Positions 35,665 to 47,356 of a stretch of DNA of 64,000 bases are shown here, piece by piece (within the stretch, counting starts at the first letter, position 1; each line of letters opens with the position of its first letter). The notes beneath the pieces were generated by a model that was given only the letters and a program-made list of their open reading frames with translations, did no database searches and had not been told where the DNA came from. The DNA is from Ophiosphaerella korrae. Lineage: Eukaryota; Ascomycota; Dothideomycetes; Pleosporales; Phaeosphaeriaceae. The translations under genes and the position numbers were made by a program. The stretch covers positions 1 through 64,000 of the forward strand of contig JALNQF010000153.1 in assembly GCA_028456385.1 (NCBI GenBank), given 5' to 3'.

Positions 35665-37334
35665 CTATTCAGTGCTTCCATGCTCACGAGAAAGATATGG
35701 ATTAGACGTCAGCGGAGGATGCTCTTTGCGAAAGTGCTTTAACCGGGCGTCTTTGCGCGTGAATACTTTACCACATTGGGGATCTTCGCATCGATATCTG
35801 CGCTCCTTTCCGATATGCTTAAGGCGTATATGACGGTTTAGATTTCCCCTTCCATGAATCCCAGTAAATACCGCTGCACAATCTTTGTACGGGCATTGTA
35901 ATCCATCTAGCTCATGTATGTTGCGAGATGACATGGTAGCTCGGCGCATTGAGCTTGTCGTATCTAATAATTCTGGTACTTGTAGAAGACGGTATGATGA
36001 AGGACCAATCAATGTGCCCTGATCTACATCATCATCGGAATCTACAAGGCTAGGCGATGCTCCGATGGCTATGCTCTCAAGATGATCTGCGTAGTGACTA
36101 CAAATATTGAAACCCCCTTCACCAGTCATTTTTTGGCACAGATGACACTTTTGCGGGGGTGAATTAGCCTTCAAGTCATGAAACTGTTGAAGGTGATGTA
36201 TCCACTCCTCACGGGTCGGGAATGTCGTTTCAATTTGTGTGCAGCTCATCTCCAAGCACGAATATGGCTGCAGGTCTTTCATCAAATGCCTTCTTTTCAA
36301 ATCGTTAGTCAGTTCTGAGTTGCATAGAAATTAAGACTTACTCCCATGTATCTTTGATACGGTAAGATACTATTGCTCCGCAAAACTCGCAATCGAATGG
36401 TCCCGAAGCTGCGTCTTCAGGTAATGGGGGCAACTTGCTACGACTCTCACTAGCTAAGGTAACTCGAAATGGAGGAATGCTCTGTTTCGAGCTCCCGATT
36501 CCTGAATCATGAAAGAGAGTTGATTTTGCCGGTATAGATTCTGTCTCGATAACCCGGTCAGGGTTCTGGAAGTTCCGATGACGGCAGTCAGCTAGTCTTA
36601 AATAACGCTTATAGTTCAGGTTCCCCAAAATATTGACTAATATCTCGGGTGCTCCCTTGAATTGTGACCGAATCATGTCCGTGCATATCGAGGCTACGCT
36701 ATGCTGGAGCTCATCATCAAGTACAAGCTCCGGGTCTTGTTCTCGTACCGTTGTCCACAATTCGATGGATGGGTGCATTTCGCCTAAAAGCTCAACATAG
36801 TCATGGAAATCTACAGCACACTGTTTCCAAGTATCGGTATCATCGTTTTCTTCAGTCTGGATTCTTTCTTCCGTTTCATTAAAGCTATCCGGAGACGTAA
36901 CGGGTGGCAAAGCTGACGTTTTGGCTGACTTTGAAGCGCTCATCAATTGGCTTTCTAATTGAGGTATTCCTTTCTCATTTCAGTTGATATTAGCAGGTAT
37001 TGATTTTGATTGATCTCTTACTGTGCTTCAAAATTATGGATATCTCAGTCAGAAATGTCCTTACCGTTTCAACGACATCCTCAGCATCCTCGGGAAGTTG
37101 ATCGAGATGGCCTTCACGCACAGAGTATGCATGGCCCCACTCACGCAGTAGCACATAATCTCCATACAATGGGCATGAAACCTCCTCTTTCTCTGATTCT
37201 GTGCATTCCCGCCATTTCAAAACTACGCTAGAGTAGGATCTAATGGATGAAAGGTAGATTGCTTGAATACTGGAGACCGTTTTTTGCTCGACGCTGACAG
37301 AATTTTGCCATCGCTTGATGGCCTCTTCGTCCAT
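35665..37334 (-). CDS. C2H2 zinc-finger protein of the fungal accessory type
   Basis: Three exons are read (37334-37022, 36954-36342 and 36292-35665), 517 residues. The middle holds FDCEFCGAI, then the splice rebuilds DTWERHLMKDLQPYSC, a motif known from fungal C2H2 proteins linked to NLR-like genes. A CHLCQKM finger follows. Two better C2H2 fingers end the protein (CPYKDCAAVF...H...H and CEDPQCGKVFTRKDARLKHFRKEH). It has no signal peptide or membrane helix, so a nuclear or cytosolic role is likely. Its start lies 373 bp from the divergent DUF7580 gene, so the two may share control. The exact function is unknown. Confidence 0.8.
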
Positions 37335-37707
37335 ATTCAGAGGTCCTATCTGGTTCGGTCAAGAAGCGGGGTAGCGTGCTCGTATCAGAGCGGTCGAAAT
37401 GTTCACTCGTTTTGGATCGGGTGATATCGAAAATTCGCAAACTCTAATCCATTTAAGAGGCTAATGTATGGCGGAACTAAAGGCTACCTACGTTCTTGGA
37501 TAATACTTGAAATTACATGGAATCTTGACATGATGTAAAGACTGGCTGGACAATTGAGGGTACCTATCTGGGTAGGTAAAGATCTCACGCGCTAGCGTCA
37601 TTTGGGTGACCCTGCCATTCACCGGTCTCAGCCTTGTGTCATCTCTACCAAGTTTCGGTCTTTTCGAGGCAACATCATTACTGCAATACCGTCTCTCTAC
37701 AATCGAT
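37335..37707. promoter_or_regulatory. Shared divergent promoter region
   Basis: 373 bp separate the start codons of the C2H2 gene (minus) and the DUF7580 gene (plus). The repeated GTACCT/GGTAGG words near 37560-37580 could be regulatory but are not a recognised site. Confidence 0.4.
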
Positions 37708-39633
37708 ATGACAGGAATTGAAGTCGCTGGGTTGGCTATTGGTGCGATCCCGGTACTACTAGAAGCTATAAGGGGTTATAGAACTACCTTTGATCGAATA
37801 CAAGACTTCAAACATGGCGATAAGAATTTAAAAATTCTCGAGGCCCATTTCCGAGTCTGCAGGCTCAACTTTCTTACCGAATGCCGACTTCTATTAGATT
37901 TAGTTCTCCCTGAATCACAGCTCTCGAAAGAGATGGTAGACAATACCCAGCATCAACTATGGGAGGATAACACCGTTGAGTACGATCTCATAAACCTTCT
38001 TCAGGATAACATTAGCGCCTGTACGACTATCATTGCTGACACAATGTCAATAATACAAACATTTGACAAAAGATTGTCCAAGCTTCAAATATCCCCAGTA
38101 AGTCCATGGGTTTGCCTTGGCTTCATATAATCTTACATGCCATTATAGAGTACTACGACCAGTACATTGCAACGCAAACGTATTTCAGTAGCTTTCATGA
38201 TGGAAAAAAGCCGCTTCGATCGAGATATTGCAAAGCTTCGAGAGCGCAATATAGATTTAAATCTTTTTCGAAGTCACTACTCCGTACGCGAGACCTGCTC
38301 TTGGTCAAAGAAGCCTACGGGCGTGGGTATGTATGAGAAGATGGATATGCTTAGTGATATCCGAATCGCTTCAAGTGTTCTCCATGACACACTTAGCGCT
38401 GCCTGGTCATGCTCAGATTCAACTCATCTGCGACATTGGGTCAAACTCTGTGTCGGATGTGATTTGGAACAAAACACAAAATTTACAACCCTTGATTTGG
38501 CTATATCAAGCGAGATTACTCATCAGCGACCGTAAGTCATCACTAAAAGTTTCTCAGTCAAGAGTTAATTAGGAGAATGTTTCAGATACAGTCGAAGTAC
38601 CCCAACCATCTGGCTATGTGTTCGATGTGAAAGTGGTATTAATACTCAGAGCATGGCCACCAATTCCGGAAAGCAACCTGCCTTCAACACATTCGTTCAA
38701 ACTCTTCAAGAATATTCAAGGTCACGCTCAACACCCTCACCTAGGCAGACTAGTAACAACACTCCAGCCGCGACACCTGTTCAAGATACCTGTGATACTA
38801 TGACCATCATTGATCTCTGTAAAGTGGCTTGCGTTTGTTCTCACTTTCACTCCAAAGGGGCATCCCAAAGTTTGCTTCAAAAAGAACATTGTCTCGGATA
38901 TCTCCAGTCGTCCATCCAGGCGCCGCTTGATTCTCGATACCTCTTCTTTGGCCCATCGGCTCCTAGCGGAGTCAGTATGTCCTCACCGCCGGTCAGCCCC
39001 CCAGAAGAGGTAATGGCACTCAAATACGTTATCGAGCAAACACGGAAGGATGACCAAGAATTTCACCAAAGATGTCAACTAGCATTGAAAATAGCCCAAG
39101 GAGTGCTCCAATTCCATCATACACCCTGGCTGGCTCCAGTGTGGCGATCAGATGACTTATCGATTGTGGGATCAAATCTTTGCGAACAGTCACTCAAGAC
39201 TCTCCACCTTAGCACTCTTTTCGAACCAAAATCAGGCATATGCACAGGCGATGCCCCATCTACAACAGCCCCTCCAACAACAAATCCTGTCGATACTGTT
39301 ATGTCAGATGCATGTAGCACAATGATCAATCCTGTTATCTACAACGATACCCTTTTCTCCCTGGGTATCGTCCTACTCGAGATAGCCCACTGGAACACAT
39401 TTGAAAAGATGCGACAAGGAGACCTTAATGAATCTCGCGCCGCGCACCGGATTGTTCGCGGGTCTCCACCCCTCGGGCAAAGATACCGTAAAATAGTGGA
39501 GCGGTGTCTTCGTTGTGATTTCGGTGTTAGTACTGATAGCCTGGAGGATGTGGAGTTACAAAGGGCTGTGTATGCCCAGGTTGTGTGTCCGCTTAGAACT
39601 TTGGTGCGAGACTTCGTTCATTGCCTGACTTGA
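37708..39633 (+). CDS. DUF7580 protein (fungal incompatibility-associated, degenerate kinase-like)
   Basis: Three exons are read (37708-38097, 38149-38531 and 38586-39633), 606 residues. The N-terminus MTGIEVAGLAIGAIPVLLEAIRGY is typical of fungal proteins that start with a helical HeLo-like bundle. The C-terminal half matches DUF7580: LALKIAQGVLQFHHTPWLAPVW, then LFSLGIVLLEIAHWNTFE and the YRKIVERCLRCDFG block, which echo the end of a protein-kinase fold but lack kinase catalytic residues. Phases are consistent at both introns. Such genes are numerous and variable in Pezizomycotina and often sit near HET and NLR genes. Its role in non-self response is inference. Confidence 0.78.
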
Positions 39634-40047
39634 ATAGGAACAGGCCACAAAGAATTAATTAATTATCGCTGTATATTCTTCCTTAAAGAGTACTATATTA
39701 ATTTACTTTACTTCACTTCCTTAGCCTTATATTGAATTGACTATCTCGATACAACACCTCCAGCTTCAGAATCATCTCGCGGATCGGCGATATCAGAACG
39801 TTTCAAAGGAGCCAATTTCTACGAACAGTAGTTGTGGCATCCGAGGCGTGATTCCAGTAAATGAATTCAGGAAAATAAGCAGTTCAAAGCCCGGAGAGTG
39901 ATTTCCGAAGCGAGGGTATGCGCTCCACTAGCCATGACAGCTAGAGAAAGGTTGTGCAAGGGCGATAATGTCCACATTCTTCCAGCCGCTCGTGGTTGTT
40001 CGTAGATTATTATTCTTCTCCTATGCAATTTGCGTAGGGCAACGGGA
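39634..40047. other. Intergenic between convergent genes
   Basis: 3' flanks of the DUF7580 and HET genes; nothing further is seen. Confidence 0.5.
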
Positions 40048-41801
40048 TCAATCCTGCGTACGCCACAATCTCAGCCTTGACACAGGTCCTTCGTCATCAC
40101 AGCTCGCACTCGTATTCGCCGAATCAATCCTATGAAAATCAGAATAAAAAGCCCTCATATCAACAATATTCCACGGATGCACTGAAAGCGTGGTATATGA
40201 CGGTCCATCCTTTTCGGTTGGTGACGGTGCCTCATTACTACTTCGAATCCTCGCCTCGTCTTTCCGGTGCGCAACACGTGGACAAAGCGATATTGAATTT
40301 GGCAAAATCTTAGCCAGAAGGCAGAGGGAGATTCGAAGGGTACTGATATCGGGATTTGCGTCGTGTGGCTTAATAGTTAGAGCGGGTCCGAAGTCGTTCA
40401 ACATGGCCCATCGATGGCTGTCGTCCATCATCCTTAAAAGAAATGGTATTTCAGTGGGTAGGGTCGACACTTCTTCGGTTTCCAGCAGAGAAATGTCACT
40501 TGACTTCGTTGCGCAAGTTTGTAACGTATCCATCAATGCCTCGAATGCGGGGCAAAAGTCGGTGAACAATTGGTCGTGCCCAAACATGTCAGTCCTAATG
40601 AGCTTGTAACAATCCCAGGAATGAATCTGATCATTACATAGCATAGCATGTCTTGCGAATCTCAAGCCCCGAACATCAAGCTCGATGAAGGTCATGGGAT
40701 TTGTTTGTGAGGTCGATGTCTCATCTCCTTCGTAGCTGCTGGTAAGTTGGAGTGTCTGCGCAACTAGTAGAGCTGAGCATACGCAAAGAGTTTTATCGGA
40801 GCGTTTTAGAACATCATATGCTAGGTCCTCGCTTGGCTGATTATAGTCTACCTGGGGGTGTTGGAAGTCGGAGCAGAGTGAAAGTAAAGAAAAAATGCGA
40901 TCACGAGGAATCTCGCACTCCTTGTCTCGGAACTTGTCAAGAAGATTTATTAAGCTTTGATGGCGAATTCTTTCTGGATCGCCAATTAAATCTGCGAATC
41001 TAGCCAGTGGACAGTCACATAGGCTGCCGAAATCGACGTTGTCGAAGTTGCGCATTCGCTTTACCAGTTGGGGGAACTTGAAAGATTCTCGGCATAGAAG
41101 TACAATAACACTACGGGCAAGGAGTATCTCTTGCGTCACCTGTTGTAAACCTATGTGTTAGTACATATTTCTAAATGAATTCGCAATGATGTGCTTACCC
41201 AGGCACGTGACCAATATTCATTGTTAAATACACAGCTCTGGACGGTATCTCTCGCTTCGACAAGACGGGATAATGAAAAATCTTCAAAAGGGCGGTTCAT
41301 TTTGTCTTTCACAAAATCATGCATCCATGGAGCCATTGGAGGTAGCTTTCCGAGCCATAAATAGACAATAAATGCCTTGGAAAAGATTCGCCCCATCTGT
41401 GAAACTTGATGATTACGTTCGGGGATGTTGGCTTGGTCGATACAGATGGCGTCTATCCAGTAGAAGGTCATAGGCATTCTGCGAACCATATCCAGAAATT
41501 CATAAAGATTCTTCCGAATGTAGAAAGGTGCTCCATTGACTTGGATCCGAACGACTTCTCCTGGAGGACCCCATGTGTAGGACAGACACACATATGAAGC
41601 TCGATCTATGGTAGAGTGACTAACATAGCATTGAAGGCAGCCATCTATAGATAGCTCTGAAGAAACGGTGACGAGACGCAATGAAGTCTGGTTCATGTCG
41701 AGAGGCTTATGCTCGAATGTCTTCTGCTCTGTAGTTAGTGCATGGATCGGCTCTCGCTTGTGAGAGGTGGAGCGATTCAATAAGGCGTTCACTCTCTTCA
41801 T
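40048..41801 (-). CDS. HET-domain protein (heterokaryon incompatibility type)
   Basis: Two exons are read (41801-41199 and 41139-40048), 564 residues. The HET core is clear: YVCLSYTWGPPGE (block 1), NLYEFLDMVRR, FYWIDAICIDQANIPERNHQVSQMG (block 2) and VYLWLGK (block 3). The intron after RAW is GT-AG with an ACTAAC branch site. HET domains are TIR-like effector modules that trigger programmed cell death on fusion of unlike strains. This protein has no recognisable partner domain C-terminal to the core, and no NACHT or repeat region. It is divergent from the DUF726 gene (655 bp apart). Confidence 0.85.
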
Positions 41802-42456
41802 GGTTGGTCATTCTCGTCAAAACAGCGAAAATTTTTGTTGATTGCTCGTAGGTAGTGTTGAATTCTCGCCAAGGAGCCCAGCTCAGGTGAGTTTTTTCAC
41901 AACGCAAACACGGCTCGGTATCAGTCGGGTAAATCGAGCCGAATATGGCTAGATTGGATTAAGCCTTCTAAGCGAAACAGATGTTGTGAAGCAGAGACAA
42001 TTGGCCTCTTAGCTTGAAGCTTGAAAGGGCCAGACTTACAAAGTGGCCGCCCGTTGGGCACGGTCAACACCCACGCACGACATCGCGCCAATAGCGCGGT
42101 AAGCCAAGTGAACCTTGAAGGGCGGGGTGTTCTTTGTAGATTGATTAAGCGAGGTCACGAGACTAAGTTACGTGCCGTCTTCTCGTGACAGCCACACTTA
42201 TTTCGTGAACGATCATGCATCACGTCGCACTATGTGAAATACCCACATCATAATTCCGGTGTTACTTGACGCGGTTATACGGATTTGCCAATGGTTGCGT
42301 CGACCGTGCGCTGGTCCGGATGAGATGCGGGCTGATATCCGTAATATTTAGGCATCCAACAGGAGGCGAATTGAATCTCCAAGCCTATAAATATACTCTA
42401 GCAGTCAATCCTGACACTGAATCGATTTCTAGTTTTTGTATTTCTCGAATTGTGCT
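41802..42456. other. Intergenic between divergent genes
   Basis: The upstream regions of the HET gene (minus) and the DUF726 gene (plus). The HET frame can be extended upstream only in another phase, so the ATG at 41801 is kept. Confidence 0.45.
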
Positions 42457-45185
42457 ATGTTTTCTGGATTGGCTGGCTCGGGGAGCGCACCTAAAGATGA
42501 GGGAGCATCACTCAGCTCAGTACTTGGAACCCCCGCTCTGCGCGTAGAGCTCGCGCTCCTGATCCTCCTTTGTATCGACTCTATGCGAAGCGAATTAACA
42601 GCGACCTTCGACTCTCATCAGATACACGATGCGAAAATTTCTAACACACCTGTGCCACCACCCAAGCCGAAGAATGCTCCACAAGACCTGATAGGCTTCG
42701 ACGAGCTACAGAATACGAAGTCAGGAGCCAATCAATCTACCGGAAGGAGCAGACAGGACGATATCGACTCGACACAGATACAAGCCTTACGAAGAAGCAC
42801 ACTCACCTTCTTTGACAAATGGCGTGCTGGGGTCATGCACCGCATTTGCGATGTGCTCTGCGTGCGAGGCGAAACAGTGCGACAGGCGAAAGCTCGCAGG
42901 AAGCAGGTTCTGGCAGAGGCGGAAATGCAAAGACAAGGCATATCGTCTCTCATTGACTTCGAACAAGATCCCTTCATCAACGACACGAGGAGTGGAAAGC
43001 AAAAGAATGGCCGTGCTAATATGATCGAGACCACGATTCTGGCTCTCGATGAGGGAAAACGCGATGCCATTTTGAACTGCGTTTTGTTGCTTCTCCTGAG
43101 TTTGGAGCAGTACACAGCTCAGTCTCGAGTTTTGCTAATTCATCTCGCAAATAACCTCAAACTCGAGACGGACAAGCTCGCTGCACTTGAGAAGGCGATT
43201 GCTCAAGGATTACTAGCGACTGCTGCATCTCAAATGGATGCCGAAAAAACCACCCAAAAACAAGCCTCCAACGACGCAGTGAATCGGAGGTGGAAGGTTG
43301 GGCTTGCCGCCGTAGGTGGAGCTGTCCTAATTGGCGTAACCGGTGGTCTCGCTGCTCCCTTGTTAGCTGCCGGTCTGGGTACAGTGATGGGTGGTCTCGG
43401 TCTTGGCGTTGTTTCTACGTATCTAGGGGCGCTTGCAGGCAGTTCTGTACTTGTGGGTTCATTGTTTGGCGCATATGGTGCGAAAATGACAGGCCAACTG
43501 ATGGACCAATATGCGAAGGAAGTCCAGGATTTTGAGTTCGTCCCAGTCCAAGGTCCGTTAAAATAGCTCATTTGTACTTGGAGTATTACTGATAGGTGGC
43601 AGATCCTGATCGCCCATTATTTAAGAGAGATCAAGAATGGGCTGATGAGCAGGACGCTATCGATCCTGCTAAACGCGAACAGCATCGCCTACGCGTCACA
43701 ATCGGCATCAGTGGCTGGTTGAGCTCTCCATCAGATGTCAGCAAACCATGGGAGGTCATCGATGCCAACGCTACTGAACCGTTTGCGCTTCGCTTTGAGC
43801 TGGATGCAATGCTCCGGCTTGGCAATTCTCTCCAAGACGTGCTTTTCAGCTACGCATGGGATGGGCTTGCGTATACTGTCGTTAGCCGCACTGTACTTGG
43901 AGCGTTGTATGCTGGGCTTTGGCCACTCGGTCTCATCAAAGTTGCCAGCGTACTCGATAATCCTTTCAGCGTTGCTCTTGCACGAGCGGACAAGGCTGGA
44001 AAGGTTCTCGCACATGCATTGATTGACGGAGTCCAAGGTAAAAGGCCTGTGAATCTGATCGGCTACTCTGTTGGTGCGCGTGTAATCTACGCTTGTTTGA
44101 TTGAATTGGCGGAGCAACACGCGTTTGGACTTGTTGAATCGGTTGTACTTATGGGCACGCCAGCACCTATAGACTGTAAATCGTGGAGGCAGATTCGATC
44201 TGTTGTTGCAAGCCGCGTGGTCAACGTCTATAGCACGGATGACTACGTCTTGGGATATCTTTATCGGTCAACCAAGCTTGAGTTTGGCGTTGCGGGCCTA
44301 GCAGAAGTAGGGGATATCCACGGTATTGAGAATGTCGATATGAGCAAGCTTGTCAGCGGCCATGACAGGTATCGATATTTAGTTGGAAACATACTTGCAA
44401 AGATCGGATTCGGCGACTTGAACTTCAACAAAGTTGCCGAGCAGGATCGCGCACTGGAGTTGGCCGAACGGAAAAAGCAACGCATGAAAGAGCAGGCTAA
44501 GCAGAATCAGACGGAGAATGGGCAAACAGCTGTGAAACCTATCCCACCTAATACTCCAGTCCAGTCACAAACACTCATTAGCGTTGGCGATGATCGTGGT
44601 CCGTCAAACCCTCGGCAAACCCAGCCAGCCCAGTTTCAACGTCCAGCAATATACTCGCAACCCAAGTCTGGACAACAGCCAGCGATACGGACATCCATCC
44701 CGCAGCAAACTCTCACCAATTCTCGGTTTAATTCCGCTCAAGCCGCTCCCGGAAGTGACCCGCTAAATGTTTCCAACAATGTCGCCTCATTACTCTCGTC
44801 AAGGCCAAAGACCAGGCCAAAGGCCGATATCCCCACCGCATCTGCCTTGTCCCAGCGCCAGCAACCCTCAAAACTAACCACCGAGCCCCCACCTCAACCT
44901 CAAGTACGAGAGCTCCCAATCATCAACGCGAAACAAAATAAAAAAAGTGGCGACTCGGTCGAGATGCCCAGTCTCATACCGCTGGACTCTACAACAGAAA
45001 CTACATCGAAGAACGAACCCGACGTCACTGTTAAAGAAGTCTTGGTATTTGGTGGTGAGAGAGGCGATGACGAAGAAAGCACAGACATTGCGAGACTGTC
45101 CTTTGACGATGATGCTGGTAGTGATTTTGAATTGGCGGCGGTGGAGCCAATACCCATGGACGATTTCGACTATGGGTTGATGTAA
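42457..45185 (+). CDS. DUF726 family alpha/beta-hydrolase (Mil1/TMCO4-like)
   Basis: Two exons are read (42457-43552 and 43603-45185), 892 residues. A helical N-terminal part is followed by a Gly/Ala-rich hydrophobic stretch (AAVGGAVLIGVTGGLAAPLL and onward) that can span a membrane. Then comes the hydrolase core with nucleophile elbow GYSVGARVI, the MGTPAP strand and STDDYVLGYLYRS. The splice rebuilds VQDPDRPLF. The C-terminal about 250 residues are Gln/Pro/Ser-rich and disordered, with an acidic end. The family includes yeast Mil1, which binds clathrin adaptor AP-1, and human TMCO4, so a membrane-traffic or lipid role is likely. I took the first ATG in frame after the preceding Cys-Ala codons. 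Confidence 0.88.
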
Positions 45186-45917
45186 GAGATGAGCAAATTT
45201 ACGGTTGGGCTTAATCACGGGTAAGGGTGTATACGGTTCGCTGGTGCTCGGTTCTGAGGCAGATTACTTTCGTAATCGAATGTATGTATGCAATGACGAA
45301 TGGTACTGGCTGTTTAGTTATAGACTGATAGCAATTATTTGGGTAAGGATATAGCCCTGGCTAGGTATCAAAAGCTTTACAAAGGAAGGTCTGATTAGCT
45401 GTCATGTGATTTGACCACTTGACTTTAGAGTGCCACCGGCTTTTCGCATTGGATAGGGAAAGCGTCAAGCTATTCAAAGTAGGCAACTGTATTTGTTGCT
45501 GCCAGCACAACGATTTTTTTTTGGCATCAGGTGTAAATAATAACAATAATCAACGAGCATAACGTATGATGCCGCGTTTCTTCCAGTTCAGGGCACCATG
45601 CAGTTCGAGTTTGTATCACTACTATATAGATTCGCCGTCTCATACATTATATTCTTGAGTTAGTCTTTGACCTTGCAGTCCTCTCAATTCCATCCCACAA
45701 TACAAGTTTGAGTTCTGCCACGACCGTTCTCTTGGTCTCAGCCGAGAGGAGCTTCATAATCGGCGAGCCTCTTTGTTATCGTGTCCTCTTCTCTCTCTCC
45801 GCACCATATCCGAGAGCGCTTTCCTCCGTCCTCTTCGCTTGTAGTCCAAACAGAGCTCTTCCCAGGACTCAAACTCAGTAGATAATCCATGCTATTCATC
45901 ACCACCAACACCAACCC
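45186..45917. other. Intergenic between convergent genes
   Basis: 3' flanks of the DUF726 gene and the Tim17-like gene. A small minus-strand ORF (45361-45546) lacks features. Confidence 0.5.
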
Positions 45918-46601
45918 TCACTTCCCCACTCTCCTTCCCTTCCCTTCCCCATGCACCTCAGCCGCCATCCTATTCCTCGCCCCCCTATACACCCAACTCA
46001 CCCCCTCCTCCCCCCCACCCCACCTCTCCTTCGCCCACCGTACCCCATCCTGGCAAAGCCCATACCCCACCCCCACCACAAGCCCCATCCTAATCGTGCG
46101 CGCCGCCGTACTAACCGGAAACTGATGCCACGCGCTCCACAACCCCCCGGTAACCATACCCGCGCCCGCACTCGACCAAAAATCCCGACTCCCGCCAACC
46201 CCCCGGTCCACCCGCCCTATGTCCAGCTCGTCCACACCCTCCATCTCGTCCATGGTGCGGCCTGCCCGCCACGTGCCGCGGAACACGTCGAGGCTTTCCT
46301 CGACGACGAAGAAGACGGCGGACCACGCGGCGACGAGCCCGGCCTTGCGCGCGCCTTCGAGGGCGCCAAAGCGCCACTTGTAGTAGTTTTTCGATTTGTG
46401 GTAGAGGTACCAGCCGGGCTGTGTGTGGGGTAGGCGGTGTGCGTTTTCGGCGCGGAAGCGCAGCGAGGCGAGGCGGCCTGCGGTTGTGCTGCCGAGCGTG
46501 AAGCCGCAGAGGGAGGCGAGGGATGTGGTGAGGAGGAGGCGTTGGTCGAAGGGCATGCCGAGGCGGGGCGCGTTGGTGGCGGGGTGGGATGGGGACGGCA
46601 T
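45918..46601 (-). CDS. Tim17/22/23-like membrane protein (TIMMDC1-like)
   Basis: A single exon of 227 residues. The protein has SLASLCGFTLGSTTAGRLASLRF, a small-residue helix typical of the Tim17/22/23 fold. Three further hydrophobic, glycine-containing segments follow, near AGLVAAWSAVFFVVEES, GAGMVTGGLWSAWHQF and GLVVGVGYGLCQDGVRW. In fungi similar proteins are mitochondrial inner-membrane proteins, some linked to complex I assembly. The ATG at 46601 is used; the frame extends to 46769 but that part is not conserved-looking. The sequence has strong GC bias, so long antisense ORFs overlap it. Confidence 0.72.
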   Translation of the reverse strand: MPSPSHPATNAPRLGMPFDQRLLLTTSLASLCGFTLGSTTAGRLASLRFRAENAHRLPHTQPGWYLYHKSKNYYKWRFGALEGARKAGLVAAWSAVFFVVEESLDVFRGTWRAGRTMDEMEGVDELDIGRVDRGVGGSRDFWSSAGAGMVTGGLWSAWHQFPVSTAARTIRMGLVVGVGYGLCQDGVRWAKERWGGGEEGVSWVYRGARNRMAAEVHGEGKGRRVGK

Positions 46602-47356
46602 TGCGCGTGTGCTGCGTATATGCGGCTGCGAGTAGGTGGTGCGATGTGAAGCTGCGTGTCTGTTCGAGTTTGCGGAGTTTGCGGAGGTGCCAAGACGACT
46701 GTCATAGCAAAAATCGGGGGCATTGCTTAGCATTACCTTTGAGACGTGCGTAAAATCGCACATAGACACGAATTTACTTGTATATCTACAATCTTACCTC
46801 TACAGCTACTACTTTGATTAAAATGCCTTTTTATCTCAACTACTATTATATTAGACTTGACATAGTTGTGTTCAACTTTCCTTAGCTACTACACCCTAGT
46901 GCTTGCAAGCAATACTACCGATACCCTTTTCAGATTGCCCCCAACAGTGCTGTCTTAGTATCAAGTGCCCTTAAGAGCCCCGAAGTCATGCGCGAGAATC
47001 AACTATTGCATCCGCCATACCACCAGAGGCTGTATACCGACTCCACCTATGGAAGGTCTTAACAAGTAATTTAGTTAATAGCCTAGGTATAAGTTTATTC
47101 CTACCAATAGAACCTCAAGAGTATAGAGTTAATATGGCCGTGTCCTTGGCTCATCTTACTTGCCTTGAGGAAGGGCTCCGGCAGATCTAATGCAGCATCC
47201 AAGTTTCGTCAAAGAAGATAATGAATACGTGAAGGCGTCAAGGGACCCCTTTCAAGCCAGACTTTCGCCAGGATTCAGGAAAGTTACTGCACGCTATAGT
47301 AAACGCCTGTGAACTTTTGGGCCAGTCATATCCTTAGCGCAACAGGCCCAGTATTG
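46602..47356. other. AT-rich intergenic stretch
   Basis: About 46780-47130 is AT-rich with TA excess and may be an old RIP-touched repeat fragment. No gene is recognised. Confidence 0.45.

Noticed and set aside
45951..46723. Several long ORFs on both strands over the Tim17-like gene
   Set aside because: Codon bias with very GC-rich third positions gives antisense and out-of-frame ORFs rich in Pro, Arg and His; only one frame shows membrane helices.
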